Source: Ceratotherium simum simum
Taxonomy: Eukaryota > Chordata > Mammalia > Perissodactyla > Rhinocerotidae
Assembly (NCBI RefSeq): GCF_000283155.1
Contig: NW_004454170.1
Coordinates: forward strand, 16,863,684 to 16,927,683
DNA length: 64,000 nucleotides
Reading direction: 5' to 3'
The stretch's first letter is position 1, and every line of letters starts with the position of its first letter. The position numbers and the translations under genes were made by a program. A model generated the notes under the pieces. The model was not told the origin of the DNA. It worked only from the letters and a program-made list of their open reading frames with translations, and did no database searches. This document shows, piece by piece, positions 22,290 through 35,110 of this stretch.

Positions 22290-22860
22290 GGTGTGGTAAG
22301 CAGTAGTCTAAAATGGCTCCCAAGATTCCTGCCCCTTGTGTACACACTCTGTATAAGACCCTCCCCTTGAGCGTGAGTGGACTACTGAATATAATGGAAT
22401 ATCATTCCCATAATTGGTTACTAATTAGTTGAGTGTGAACTAGTGAAAAGGGAGATTGCCCTGAAGTCTTTACAAGAAGAGGAATCATCAAGCAGATGCA
22501 CCCTGTTGGCCTGGAAGAAAGCAAACAGCCACGTTGTGAACTTCCTATGGGGGCCACGTGGGAAGAAACCGAGAGCAACCTCTAGTTGCTGGTGGCCAGC
22601 AAGAAAATGGGAGCTTCAGTCCTAGAACTACAAGGAGCTGAGTTTTGCCAACAGCCAGTGAGTTTGCAAGAGGACCGGAGCCTCAGATGAGAATCACAGC
22701 CCTGGCCAACACCTTGATTTCAGCTTGGTGAGATTCTGAGCAGAGGACTCAGCTAATCCATATTGGATTCCTGACCCATGGAAACAGTGAGATAAATTTG
22801 TGTTGCATAAGCTCCTAAATTTACGGTAATTTGTTACGCAGCAATAGAAAACTAATACAG
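22290..22860 (+). repeat. MaLR-type LTR, sense
   Basis: Begins 'tggtaagcagtagtctaaaa' and contains 'tgccccttgtgtacacactc', 'ggccaacaccttgatttcag', 'cctgacccatggaaacagtg' and the end 'tagaaaactaatacag', the usual layout of a MaLR LTR. No internal retroviral genes. Confidence 0.6.
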
Positions 22861-23249
22861 ATGATATTAGTTTTGGGCAAAGGTTTATCCAGCACTGGTC
22901 ACTGATGAGAAACACTATATCTTGGCCCTGTTACTGGAAGATTGTATCCAAAATGAAGCAGAGATCCTAATGAGAATGAGAAGCTTCAGGACCATCAAGT
23001 TCTTGTGCTCCACGTCTATAATCATATGGCAGCCTTTGTGAGTTTAGTTTCCAGGGCCCCAGAAACAGTGGTGTGGACAGGGCACATGAGAATTCTAGAC
23101 TTTGAGACACTGAAGGCAGAGGAGGGAGCTGGGTGGGAGTAATCAATCCTTCAGGTAGTTTGCACATCAAAGTTGAGGGCCAGGAGTTGAATTTTCATGA
23201 GCTTCCAATGGGCCTCCTGGAGGCTTGGTAGATAATGTACATTAATTAA

Positions 23250-23705
23250 CTGATTTAAAACAAATAAACTCTTAAATCTTATTGGCTTAACACAACAGGT
23301 TAGTTCTCCCACACTCATAAAGTCAAATGTCAGCATTCCTAGTTAGTAGACAGCCTTCCACCTAGTCTTTCAGAAGCAAGATTCCTCCCATCTTGTGACT
23401 TTGTTCATCTCCAGGGCCTCAAAGTCCTCTGTATTCAGCCAGCACATATGGAAAAAGAAAGGGTGAGGAATAAGAGGGAGGTTTCTTTGGGCCACGTCTT
23501 GAAGTGGTGTACATCACTTCCACACACATTCCACTGGCCCCAAACTCAGTCACTGAGTGGCTGGGAAATGTGGTCCCTGGCTGGGCAGCAATTTCCCAGC
23601 AACATTACATTGTGGGAGGGGAGCAAGAATATTCAGTGGTCAGACAGCTGTAACTCCCGCAAGGAATTTTGGAGTTTACAGTTGGGTTCTCAAATTACGG
23701 AATAA
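23250..23705 (-). repeat. Old LTR-like interspersed repeat
   Basis: 'aaactcttaaatcttattgg', 'cttaacacaacaggttag', 'ctgagtggctgggaaatgtg' and 'ctgggcagcaatttcccagc' share the layout of the element at 13,070-13,510. Subfamily not determined. The open frame at 23,448-23,705 lies inside it and is not a gene. Confidence 0.45.
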
Positions 23706-24352
23706 AGAATCCTGAACAAGAGGGAGCAGACATTAAACTCCTAATTTGGGGATGCATATTCTGGTTTGGAAGAGAAACGATCTGTAGAAAAACAGACTCA
23801 GAGTCCTTGAGTTCTGGCCTCAGCCCCGGGTATGAATTAATAGCATAGTATTAGGGAAGAACTAGGTTAACAGAGGTAAGGTGAATATGTGCTTCCACAT
23901 TGCCAAAAGTTTCCAGAAGAAAAGAAATGTGCACCTGTTGAAATGTGATCGTCAAAAAGTACCTGAAATCAATTATATAAACTGTGAAACCAAAGTCATG
24001 GTTATGCAATGAGGTATAAAGCTCACATTATAGAAAATGGCAAAGAGAAAAATTATGAGGTGGTGTGCCAGGAGAAATAAAGCATACATGTCTTTTCAAA
24101 CTAAGAAATTAGACTGTTGTTTTCCATCTCTTGTGAGGCTTGTTTTGGTAAGTCAGTGACAAACCCCAAGGCTTAGTAACGCTTACTTGAAATAAAATCA
24201 AAGTTTGGTGCATGGACAGATGGGCTGTCTCTGACATTGCACCAATTTCCATGGACCCACACCCTGTGTGGTTCTGCTCGAGCCCCCAGCCTCTGGTTTT
24301 CTCTCTTCCTACGCTGTATTTCTACCTTGCAGCAAGGTGAGTTGCAATCATT

Positions 24353-24385
24353 TTTTGATGATGATGATGACGATGATGATGACAA
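24353..24385. repeat. (GAT)n trinucleotide repeat
   Basis: About ten GAT units with one GAC interruption. It makes a poly-Asp frame on + and a poly-Ser frame on -, neither part of a supported gene. Confidence 0.9.
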
Positions 24386-24574
24386 TGCCTCTCTTCAACA
24401 GAAAGGAGGTAAATTAAGAGATGCTTTTGGAAAGCACCATACTAAAATCCCACAGCCTGAGAAGTTTATAGTGTAGCTCTCTAGATGCCATTTCTGTCCA
24501 AAATTCTACCTCCTCCATGAACTGTTCTTTTCACTAAAACTTTAAAATTTACTCAACCTGTCATTCTATAGTGT

Positions 24575-24840
24575 CTAAATCTGTGCAATCTAATATGGCA
24601 GCCACTAACTACAGGTAGCTACTGAGCACTTGAATATGGCTTGTCTGAACTGAGATGTGCTGTAAGTGTAACATATATGCTGGAGTTTGAAGACTTAGCA
24701 TGAAATAGGGAATCTAAAATACTTCATTTATAATTTTTACATTAATTACATGTTGAAATAATATTTTGGATATATTGGGTTAAACATAATCTCATTAAAA
24801 TTAATTTCACCTTTTTATGCTTTTTTAATGATGCTTTTAG
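24575..24840. repeat. Non-autonomous hAT-type DNA transposon remnant
   Basis: 'atctgtgcaatctaatatgg', 'ctactgagcacttgaatatg', 'actgagatgtgctgtaagtg' and 'gaaataatattttggatata' match the same family as 10,495-10,690, but a longer copy. Confidence 0.55.
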
Positions 24841-27800
24841 AAAGTTTACCTTATGTGACATTCAATTTCTATGGAAAGGAGGTAGTCTAATTAGTTCTCT
24901 AATGTCTGTGTTTTGTGTGTGTGCAGAGTGTGTGTCTTCAACTATATTGTAAGCTCTTTGAGGACAAGAAATACGTCTTATACGTTGTCATATGCCCTGC
25001 TACACTCAGTAGAATCCACAGCAGTTAGTAAATTCATGTTTAATGAATTCCTAAAAACCTTCTTGCTCATTCTGGTATTTCATGCCAGACAAGTGGCAGT
25101 GGCTGTGCCTGGGGCCCCTCAAGTACATGAGGAAGGGGGGTGACGTGTAGAGGGGCAGCTCTGAGGGGAGTCTCACCGTGGAGCAGCCAGGACATGAAGG
25201 ACCTCCAAGGGTTTCCGTGTACAAGCCGAGTTTTCCTCATGAAAGAGTTTTCCAGGCACTCAGTGTCCACAGACTCTGGAGCTGTTTGCCTGTTCTGCTA
25301 ATCATTCACCACCTTTGGCTTCCTTCTCGGCTACTTGTGGGCAGTGTCTGGTTTGGGATGGGTGATTCCTATCTTCAAAGTCTGAGACGAGAATGTTTGT
25401 GTTTTAATGAACTGTTGTTCATTAAACAACTTTGGTGAACTTAGGTAGCTTTGGCACCTGGCCAAGGTGTGGACCTGAGCATCCCAGATGGGACCTTAAG
25501 TGGGGCTGCTTGTCCTTGTACACACCACTTTCAACCTCGCATTGCTGTTGGGTCAGTGCTGCTGTTCTCTCCTCCACTGGCCACTGGCTCATAGCTGCCA
25601 GGGACAACTGTGGAGACGAGTGTGGGAGCTGGAGTAAGCTCTGCTGCCCCTACTTCACTTGGACCACAGCCTCAAAACACCAGATGCAATATTAGTGTGA
25701 CCAAATGCAGCTTCTCTGAGGCCTCCGTCCACGTGTTCTGCGGCCCAGCCCTGCTGATACTCAGAGGAGCGATGGACCCTGTGCTTCTCCCAGAGCAAAT
25801 CCAAAAACCAAAGGAATCCCTGGCGTTCTCTCCTCCCTCACTCATGTCAGAAATGTCACTCAGAGTTTCGCTTTGAATCTCCTCCCTCTGAGCACTGAGC
25901 TCTGCAGTGCTATCCAAGCGTTTTGATAATTCACCAAAAGGGAGAAAGAGACAGGAGAGGAAGATGCTCACTTCCGTGCAACAATATTCACGTCCTTTTA
26001 TTGTCACTTTAATAGAAAGTTGAACACCCAAGTTTTTCAGATAAAGCGTATGACATTCAGCAGATCAAGGGAGAACTGGAAATGAGAACCCAGATTTCTG
26101 ACTTGCAGTCAATGCATTTCCACTTCCTCTTGCTGTCTTCCTAAAACTACGTTTCAGGACCTCAGCGGCGACAATGGCCACCTCCTGATTATGGAATTGC
26201 AGATGATTTCTAATATTCTTGTTTTTGCTTATATATTTTACCTGATTTTTCTACCATGACTATACATTAACTGAATAAAAACACCTAAAATTGAAATTTA
26301 AAATAAGCAAAGCAAATCCCTTCAGAAAGCAGAATTAAGTTTTGTTTTTCCAACCTGCGTTCACACTCAATCTCCAGGCTCACCAAATCTCTCAAGAGCA
26401 AGAAGCAATCTGAACTACTGACATCCTCAAGGGCAGAGAAATTTGATTTTCCTGGAATTCAGTGGACTGGAGAAAGAGTAGGTACCTGTAGGAGAGTGAA
26501 GGCACAGAGACAGTGCTGTGATCTGGGTATAAATTCTCCTCTCCACTAGGGGCACTCTCAGCATCTAAGTGCTGCCTCTCTGCCCCACAGCATTGCTAGT
26601 ACTGTGAGGACAGATGATTATGCAGAAGACTGTAATGTCAGCATGGTTCACGTTGAGTGACGAACTTCTTCTCCCCTCACCACCATTATCACCCCCCGAG
26701 AAAATCCCATTCCATGTACCTCCTGCAATAAACCCAGATCCATCTGTGGGCCCAGGGCATGCCTCACATTCCCTGTACCTTTTCTCTGCCTCTCTGCCTT
26801 ATACTCAGCTGGCTATTACCCAATACCTAGGACTCTGTCTTCCAAGGTGCATTAGACACTAGTCAAGCAATAGATAAATGAAGCTCATGAGCTAATTCAC
26901 ATGGCCACACCAGCTCACTGGAGTCACTCCTCTTGACAGTATCTGAATGTGAAGGATTACATCGTAATCCCTTGCCCTGGTCAGAGATGGATCATGGGGG
27001 CAGAGTGATATGGAATATGGATTTCTTATGGCTATTAGAACTTACACATTTGTAGTGAAGAAGTCTCTGGCAGGCTGTTGCCTCTCTGCTGTATAATGGG
27101 CCGGAGGCCATTTCAGGTCAATGTGGCAGCAGGCAGGAAGAAGGATGTTACATGAAGTTAGGGAAGAGCAAGCACAAACTGAAACCTGTGAGGACAAACT
27201 GGAGCCCGTGTCTGCCTCTCACCACCTCACACTTCGGTGGCAGGCGACCGGCAGAAGAAGCTGGTGCCCTTCATACCCAGAGAAGCTGAGGGAGCTACAG
27301 GCCTGGCTGCTGCCCACACCAAGGAGGTGAGCCAGCAGCTCAGTAACAGAATGCGGGAGCTACAGGGGCACCTGGCACCCTCCACCTGCAGAGTATGCTT
27401 AGGCTGCTGCTTCACTTCACCTTCACATTCTCATGTCAATTTCTCTTGTAGCCAACCCAACCTGGAGCCACATAGGCAAGCAAATTCTGGGAAGCATAGC
27501 TCAAGCTTAGTTAGGTTGACACACTACAAAAAGTCACAGTCCCTAACATCAGTATCAAAGGGTAACTTTTCAGATCCACTTACTGGCCAGTAGAGCTGTT
27601 GAAGTGGGGGGGCGTGGGAGTGGGGATGTGAAGAGGTAAAGGGAAGAGGTGAAGGGAGCTTTCTTGGTGATCTTCAGAATGTGTCTATCAGAGAGGAATA
27701 GAAAAGTCAGATAGGCAGTAAGCATGCATTACATGGTCACATATCCAAATGTTTATAAATATATGTGTCCACAAAGAAAAACTTGGAATTGGACCAAAGT

Positions 27801-28268
27801 TGTATCTGAGAAGTACTGAAGGATACTCAAGGGCTTGTGAGTGTCCAGGCTTCCTCGAGTCACCTTGGCAACCCCTACAGCCATCCCATGCTCCTCTTTC
27901 CTTGTCCTCTGATTGCTGGGTAAGACAAGGGGAAGGAAGTCATGGAGGAAAGGGACAAGGTGACCAGAAGCACCTCAAGGCTATAGAGGGGAGCCCCTAG
28001 AAGCACATTCACCAGTTTTCTTCTTTGGCAGAAGCCAGTTAATTTCTAATGTACCAGAATGGAATGGAACAATGAGGCTTTAGGCCATCAAAGGCGTAGG
28101 CTTGTTTCAAGAAACATTTCCTCTCTGTGGGGGAGCAGTGGGTGGGGTGAGATGATAAAAGTTGGTAGAAGGCAATTCTTCCAAAACTCAGACCTTGAAG
28201 TGTCTCCGGAAGGTGTGGACGTGTCCGAGTTTTGTCTTCTCTCTTACATCAGCCAGATCTGCAGCTCA

Positions 28269-29174
28269 ATGGGAAATTTTATCGGCCATGTGTGCCCAGG
28301 GCTGTTTCTAGTCTTCTATGGACTGTATCAGGCAATAGTGGTCTCCAAAGCTGCGATACTCAATGACTCTCTCCTGTATCCTTCACGCCCTCCCAGGAAC
28401 AAGGGAAGATGGGCCAGGCTGTGGAAAATATCCTATGGAGGTTTGTGGAAGATGGTGACTGGCTCCATCTTGATAGCTTATGAGATCAGCTGCATTACAA
28501 GAGGGTTGAAGCTGATGAACAGGGAGATGCCACCAAAATTTATGCACACCAAACAGTGGCAGCACCTCACCATGTTCATCCTCCTAACCCTCAACGGCTG
28601 TGTAGATGTCACGAGCAAGAACTTGTTGCCTCAGAGATGTGTAGTCCTAGAGAAAGGTACCCTGGTCCTGACCTTCTACGTGCTCCTGCTGCTGCTGGTG
28701 TCACATGTTCAGGACTCAACAGGGGTGGAGCTGCACATTCATTCTCTGCTCATCTTGTTGGTGTTCCTGCTGATGGTGGTGTTGACCGTAGAGCTGTGGG
28801 CTCCTGAAACGTTTCACCTCTCATTGATTGAGACCTTTCTGTTTCTCATGATGGGCTCCTGGCTGATACAAGCAGCCTTTATTCTGTACAGACCAGTCAC
28901 TGGCTACCCATGGCAGGACGATGACATCAGCGACATCATGTTTATCACCACCTTCTTCTGCTGGCATGTGATGATCAATGCTTTATGCCTGTTGGGAATC
29001 TATGGCATCTCTTCCTTTTGGCATCATTGTCACAGTCCCAGCTTGAAGCCCACGTGGTCTAAAGAAGCTCCACATGACACGAGCATGGGAGGACCCCTCT
29101 ACAAATTGCTGCAGGAAGTGGAGCAGGCAGAGAAAGATGAACAGGTTCTTCTCCTTTCAAAGGGCTCACCCTGA
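28269..29174 (+). CDS. TEDDM1: Transmembrane epididymal protein 1 (TMEM45/DUF716 family)
   Basis: A single-exon frame of 301 codons plus TGA. I chose the ATG at 28,269 because the protein then begins MGNFIGHVCPG, the typical start of this family (MG-x-F-x-GH-x-x-PG), although the same frame stays open 70 codons further up to 28,059. About seven hydrophobic segments are visible, near residues 8-26, 58-78, 97-113, 129-146, 150-173, 182-207 and 223-247. An acidic PWQDDD loop sits before the last one, and the tail is hydrophilic with a Glu/Lys-rich EVEQAEKDEQ stretch. It is a multipass membrane protein, first known from epididymis, whose biochemical role is not established. It lies about 7.4 kb upstream of GLUL in the same orientation, matching the gene order I recall in human. 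It is the only complete intact copy of a local duplication. Confidence 0.9.
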   Translation: MGNFIGHVCPGLFLVFYGLYQAIVVSKAAILNDSLLYPSRPPRNKGRWARLWKISYGGLWKMVTGSILIAYEISCITRGLKLMNREMPPKFMHTKQWQHLTMFILLTLNGCVDVTSKNLLPQRCVVLEKGTLVLTFYVLLLLLVSHVQDSTGVELHIHSLLILLVFLLMVVLTVELWAPETFHLSLIETFLFLMMGSWLIQAAFILYRPVTGYPWQDDDISDIMFITTFFCWHVMINALCLLGIYGISSFWHHCHSPSLKPTWSKEAPHDTSMGGPLYKLLQEVEQAEKDEQVLLLSKGSP

Positions 29175-29550
29175 GACAGGGCCCAGATGCCTGACACATC
29201 GTCCACCCCATCTTCCTCCTTGTGGGTTCTCTCAGACCTGGGCATTGTACCCTCTTTGGTCCCCAGTTAAGGCAATGGCCATGAAGGAGAGCGGTTGGTC
29301 TCTATGTCCTGGTACATCTCCTGTCCCCTGAGCCTCTAATCGCTGAGGAGATGAGGAGAGAGGGGCCCGTGAAAGGGACACTGACGGGATTGGTAGGGGT
29401 GGAGGTGGTGGGGCGACCAGAAGAATAGGTAAGGGTGCAAGAAAAGCCCTGGGGGGAGAGAATGCAATAGAAAGGAAGAATGCGGAGTCCAGGTGTCTTG
29501 CTGTCACCAGCTGCTTCTCCAGGCACAAGTGATGGCCCTGTACCTGAGGG

Positions 29551-29556
29551 AATAAT
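29551..29556 (+). terminator. Degenerate poly(A) signal AATAAT behind TEDDM1
   Basis: The base change turns the AATAAA kept in unit C into AATAAT, a weak or non-functional variant. The next good AATAAA is near 29,768 ('caataaagtgag'). Confidence 0.4.
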
Positions 29557-30009
29557 GACTTCTCACAATTCAAAACCGGAATCATTCAAATTTCATCCTA
29601 ATAAGGAAAAGTGGGTACATCTGTTTGCTTGCCAAAGTGGTGCCACCATGTGGAAGTGGCATAAACAGAATTAATAATGCATTTATACAGGTTGAAATTA
29701 TGTTCTTTTTGCCTCCCCACCCCCCACCTGCCAATTTTTAAGGATTTGCTTCTTTTCACATTCAGGTCAATAAAGTGAGACTTTATTAATGCTTTAGTAT
29801 ACTAACATTTCAAATTTTCAGAATTCAAATTTTTATAGACTTCAAATGCCTCAGTACTTTCCCAACTTCGTATTTTATTATTCCTGTTCCCGAGAAAGCT
29901 TACCTATTCCACATCACTGCTGCCTTTGCACGTGTAATTTACTAACCTTATTCTTGGGTCTTTGGAAATGTCACTCCCTTGCATCTCATGGAAAGCTATC
30001 CCACAATCA

Positions 30010-30345
30010 CATTTTCACCACGTTATTTGGTACCCAGCATAAAACCCACCTTCACTTCCACCCCAGTGAGCACCCCCAAGGAGGCCTTCTCCAAGAACTC
30101 TTGCTGACTCCTTTGTTCTGGAACTCTTAGGCACTTATACCAAACCCACCTTGTTAATTTGCTCATCCAGCTGATAGACTTGGCCTTGTTTGGCTTCTGA
30201 AATCATGTCCCTTGGGGAGGTTCTTCCTCACCACCTAAAGTGTAGGCTCCTAAAACTTAAGGATTTTGCCATATCCAAGCTACATAATTTTCCATGTGTG
30301 CGCCAAACATGTAGCATAGGTGATGCTTAATAAAGGCTTATTTGC
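30010..30345 (+). repeat. L2 LINE 3' end in unit B
   Basis: Same L2 order as in unit C: 'tttgttctggaactcttagg', 'taggctcctaaaacttaagg' and 'tgatgcttaataaaggctta'. Confidence 0.6.
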
Positions 30346-31030
30346 TTCCAGAACCTCCGCCGACCCCTGTTCCTTCTAAATGTGTTGCCTAGATGGGTCT
30401 AGATGGGTCCGAGGTTCTGTGAGCCTCTGAAAAACACCAACAGTCCTAAAGCCTGAGTCATCTCCTTAGTAAATGAGCCTACTCGTTTCCTTGTTCTTGG
30501 GATAGCAAAATCCATTACCCTGTTTCTGAATTGTTTATTTTGTTATTGTTTTTTAATCTTCACAAGCTTTCCTATAAGGAACCTCCAGAAAACTGAGACT
30601 CAGCAGGTTGACTTGCCCAAGACTTACAGCCAGTATGACGCAAGACAGGAATTCAAGTGCCTGTGTGTCTGACTCAAGCCAGTGACTGTGTCCTCTGGGT
30701 CACAGTGACTTTGCTAAAGGCAATGGAGAAGGGAGTGATCCTCAAAATGAAACTGTTAAAAAAAAAGAAAGAAAAAAGGTCAGCCAGCTGGAGCAGTGGC
30801 ATGGTGTAAATAGTCTAGATCCCCCTAGAGGGTGTGTCTATGTTACACTTTCTGTCCATCCCGACCCTCAGCCCCTAGTCTCCCCTGGAATTGAGAGTCT
30901 GGCCGACTGGCCACTTCCGGCTAGGTCTTAAATTTCTGGGCTGGGGATCCAAGTGAGAGCTGAGGAAAGACTTGTTTGTGACCAAGATTTCTGATCCTTG
31001 ACATTTCTCCTTAACTCTTGGTTCCTAGAC

Positions 31031-32230
31031 TCTTGTCAATTATCTTTCTTGGGGGACCTCCTTTTCTCTTTACTTCTCGTGCACATTGATGGGAGATAAG
31101 GAAAAAAGCACAGATGCCAGGTGCTCGTTTCCAGTCATTTGAGGGCTAACTTTATATTGATAGACAAGCCTCTGGCAATCAACTGATACCCCCAACATAA
31201 CATCTCTTAAATGTCCAGCGTAGGTAATAAACTTGCAAGTTACTAATTTACTATATTTGAGACGTAGCGGAGAGGCCACCCTGTGAAGGCCAGTCAAGAA
31301 AAAAACTTCCCACTCTTAAGCTTGGGGGAAGGTTTGTAATTCTCAGAAAACTCCACCAGAGGGCACTACGTTCACACAACCCGAGCCGCGCCTTTAGCTC
31401 TCCAACCTGGTAAACAAGCCTCCGAAGAACGGGTTTAAAAGAACGGAAAGAACGGGGTGGGGGAAGAGTCAGGAAAAATACAGAACCAGTCTAAGCATTG
31501 CCCAAGCATCCAGAAAACACATCCCAGGGCTGTTTGTTTGCTGTTAAAATCTGGCATGTGAACGTGAAGTAAACGGAGACTCAAATCAATTAATGGGATG
31601 GGGGTGAGGGAGGAAGCCCTGTGCAGCCAGTTGAGGATTTCTGTGTGGAAAAGTACCAACTAAAGGACACACTCTGATCTAGGCAATTTTTTAACCACAA
31701 TGCTAAATTTCCTAAACTTTTAATAAGCTTCAGTAATGTTCCAATCAATCTATAGAACAAAGATCTATACATACATTGAGAATAAGGAACAAACTTCATC
31801 TATGAAAATCCCAGATTCACAAAACAATAAAATCAAGGAGAGATCATTAAACATGCAAAATGATCTCCAAAGAATGCTTTAAAGAGAAGCTGCCATAAAG
31901 CATTTTTTTTTTCCTGGTAATCTAGTTATTCACAAAGAATAAACTGAATGTCCATTATATGTAAGGCACTGAGTAAGCCACAAGGTAGGATTCAGAGGTG
32001 TAAACTGGGTGGTCCCTGCACCGGGTACTTTCCCCAGGGGCTACAGCAGGGATCTCAGTGTTTTCGAGGTGGTGGCCCAGGATGCATCATCCACAGCCTA
32101 AGGCGACAGAAGGAAGAGAAACAGAGAAAGGCTCTCGAGGGAGTTACACTTTGGAGGCACATTAGGCTGTGAAATACTGCATGAAGGTGGCTTCAGCAAG
32201 CTACCACAAGTCATTGAGACCTCAGCTTCC
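31031..32230. other. Gene-free stretch
   Basis: No gene that I can support. 31,920-32,020 resembles an old L2/MIR-type fragment ('atgtaaggcactgagtaagc'). Confidence 0.45.
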
Positions 32231-32239
32231 TCATCTTTA

Positions 32240-32521
32240 AGATAGAATAAGAAATACATCAGAGAAAGCCAAATACTGTATGATTTCACTCATGTGTGGA
32301 CGATAAAAAAACAACAACAATAGACACATAGATGCAGAGGATAGATTAGTGGTTACCAGAGGGAAAGTGGGGAGGACGAAAGGGGTCAAGGGGCACATGT
32401 GTCTGTGCTGGATGGCAACTAGACTGCTGGTGAACACGATGTGGCCTATACAGAAGTCGAAATATAATGACGTATACCTGAAATTTATATAATGTCAGAA
32501 ACCAATGTGACCTCAATAAAA
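32240..32521 (+). repeat. L1 LINE 3' end
   Basis: 'agagaaagccaaatactgta', 'tgatttcactcatgtgtgga', 'ttagtggttaccagaggga' and 'atacctgaaatttatataat', then 'cctcaataaaaaattaatt': the typical 3' end of an old mammalian L1 with its AATAAA. Confidence 0.65.
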
Positions 32522-32530
32522 AATTAATTA

Positions 32531-32789
32531 GGGGCTGGCCTGGTGATGTAGCAGTTAAGTTCACGCGTTCTGCTTTGGCGGCCCAGGGTTCGAGGGTTCG
32601 GATCCTGGGCATGGACCTGTTCACCGCTCATCAAGCCATGCGGAGGTGGCGTCCCATAGAGAAGAGCTACAACTTTACAACTATGATACACAACTACGTA
32701 CTGGGGCTTTGGGGAGAAAAAAAGAAAAAAAGAGGAAGATTGGCAACAGATGTTAGCAGAGAGCCAATCTTCCTCAAAATCAAACAAAC
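32531..32789 (+). mobile_element. ERE SINE, composite tail
   Basis: Head 'ggggctggcctggtgatgta'. The tail carries both modules: 'agctacaactttacaactatg...tactggggctttgggg' and then 'gaggaagattggcaacagatgttagc'. Target-site duplication 'aaattaatta' at 32,521-32,530 and 32,790-32,799, directly at the A-rich end of an L1. Confidence 0.95.
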
Positions 32790-32799
32790 AAATTAATTA

Positions 32800-34910
32800 A
32801 ATAAGATAGGATGGTGTGAAGATTAATTCTAGAATTGCACAGTTTTAATTTTCTCAGTAGGACTTATTTTCCCATGTTGTTAGCTAAGATGAACTTAATT
32901 CTTCCCAACTCTCCAAGCAGTTTCCTAGGAGAGACAAGTTTTGGAGTGGGGCGCAAGCAGACCCGAACCTTCAGTCATAATATGCAGTTTGGGAAATGGA
33001 CTGTTTCCTATATTCGAATGATTTCAAGGAATCTTCAACAAAATCAGGCTAAAGAAACATAGCTGAGACCTGAACTTCTAATTTCCTAACCTGAGTTGAA
33101 GAATATCAAACAATCAGAAAGAATATAAAGAACAGTTCCTCCGCGTTCAGTGTTAGGTACTGAATTGAGGTAAAACCTAGTCTGTCTGTCTTTAATTGTG
33201 TAGAATGCAATTTGAAAGCTTGGCCAACTGCAGCTTCTCCTCAAAATTTGGTTTAAGAGTAATGACATCAACTTCTAAGGCTGTTTCTTTTCTTCTTTTT
33301 GTTTTGTTTTGTTTTAAGATTATACTATGGTCTATTCTTTTGGAAAGAACTGATGTTGGTTTATTTAGAAAAAAAAGAATAGTTGACAATTCTGGGTTGG
33401 GTTTCCAGGGTGTTCCTCAAGCCTGGGTCTCAGCTGTGTCTCTTTAGCCCGGGTTAAGGGTTTTGTTGAATGCCTGTTGAAATCATTTAAATATAGGGAA
33501 AACTCCATTTCCCAAACTGCACGTTACGGTTGAAGGTTTAGGTGTGTTTGAGCCCTACCCCAAATCTTGTCTCTAATGAGTGCAAGGCAAACACACAGAC
33601 CTGAGAAGACACTCTCAGATCACTAGGTTAAGGGCTTACAACCTGCAGAGTGAGAACGGTCCCTTAAAAGAAGGAGAAATGGAGAGAAGAACTCACAGGT
33701 AAAGCCCACCCAAGACAAGGCCTTTATTTCAGGAAACAGAACAATGTTGAAGAAATGCTTTTAGTCCCCGGGCATTTCTGCAGATTTGGAACAAAATATG
33801 TACCTGTAATATTGCCCCCGCACTCCACCCACCCCTTGGACATAGCTACTCTATCTAAGAGAGAAAAACCTGACTTCAAAGCACATGTAATAGAGTCCCC
33901 TGGGAGCTTTGACACCGGGTATACCAAGAGACAGAAGAGTTCATGGGTTCAAGCATTCTAATGCTCTTCTCATGGAGGGGGTGGAGAATGGGGGTGGATG
34001 GCAATTTAGGGAAGAAGAAGGAGAATAAAGGGCAGCAGACACAGCAAAGTCAAACTGGATGAAACAGGCCGTTCCACTTTAACTTCTCTAAAAGCACAGT
34101 CTGGGTTTTTGGGGGCGAAACTCTTAGTCAAAGGACTTTCTTCTGCTTTTTCTTCCCTCATACTCTTTTAAGCTTCCCTGATCAGTCCTTGGACCTATTT
34201 GGGCCCTAATTCAGTTGGTTTAAGTAAGTATGGGGCTGCCTGAGGAGGACAAGGCCTCTTGTTCCCTCCTGAAAGACTCAGTGGTCACGTATTACTTTCC
34301 TAACTCTCACCGAGTGTGCCCCCGGTCACGTGAATGGATCAAAGCAAATCCGCTCCCATTCTTGGAAAAGCAGCTCAAAGCACATGTTCTCTTGATGGCG
34401 CCGCTGTCATTTCTGTGTGGTCAACAAACATCACTTATTGAACACTCACCCTGGACACCACTGGGAGATACAAAGATGAATAAGCTGCTCGGGGAGGTTC
34501 GTATACCCAGCAAGGGAAGCAGGTACTCACAAGGGAAAATATGATGCCATAAGCTTAAAAAACCGCATTCGCTGCTTCCTAGTCCATTTGCTAGTATGTT
34601 TGCCATCCCCATCTCAAGTGCTGGTGGTGATGAGCGCAGTAGAAGGCTCGGGTTTATGCTTAGGCAGTTTGGCATCTGGAAATTAACATCTTTTTAAAAC
34701 CAGAACATCACCTTTCCCTTCCTCCATTCCCTCTTCTCAACTACTGAAACTCAAGATTTTATAGAAAGAAATGGAATGAAGACAGCTCATTCTGTTACCA
34801 GGTCCAAGCCCACTCTCATAAAACTAACTGTGGAACATCACACTGAGTTAGAAAGTTGTACTTAAGGGTTGTTATGGGGAAAGACAATCCAATCTCTTCT
34901 GTTTATTTTG
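32800..34910. other. Gene-free stretch
   Basis: Unique intergenic sequence with no intact gene. 34,427-34,520 resembles an L2/MIR-type fragment ('cactggga...aagatgaat'). Confidence 0.45.
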
Positions 34911-35110
34911 GCCTATAATAATGATATTACTGTTTTCTAAATACTTACTAGTCCTAGCTACTATCCTAATCTCCTTTGCATATGCTATCCCAATCACTCC
35001 CTACAATATACAAGGTAGCTATTTTGGAGGCAAGGAAACTGAGGCTTCATGTGGCTAACTAAGTCACTAAGCCAATATAAATCTAGTAAGAGGTGAAGCC
35101 CAAATCTGAA
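34911..35110 (-). repeat. MIR SINE remnant
   Basis: 'aatgatattactgttttcta', 'gcaaggaaactgaggcttca' and 'ctaagtcactaagcc' in reverse MIR order. Confidence 0.5.

Larger units (their letters stand above)
24900..31030 (+). repeat. TEDDM1 segmental duplication, unit B
   Basis: Colinear with unit A in its first part and unit C in its last part. It carries the intact TEDDM1 frame. It lacks the 430-bp element seen in A (13,070) and the ERE seen in C (17,985). The weak end similarity fades between 31,030 and 31,300. Confidence 0.85.

Noticed and set aside
24173..24476. Poly-Ser and poly-Asp frames
   Set aside because: Translation of a (GAT)n repeat, with no support for a gene.
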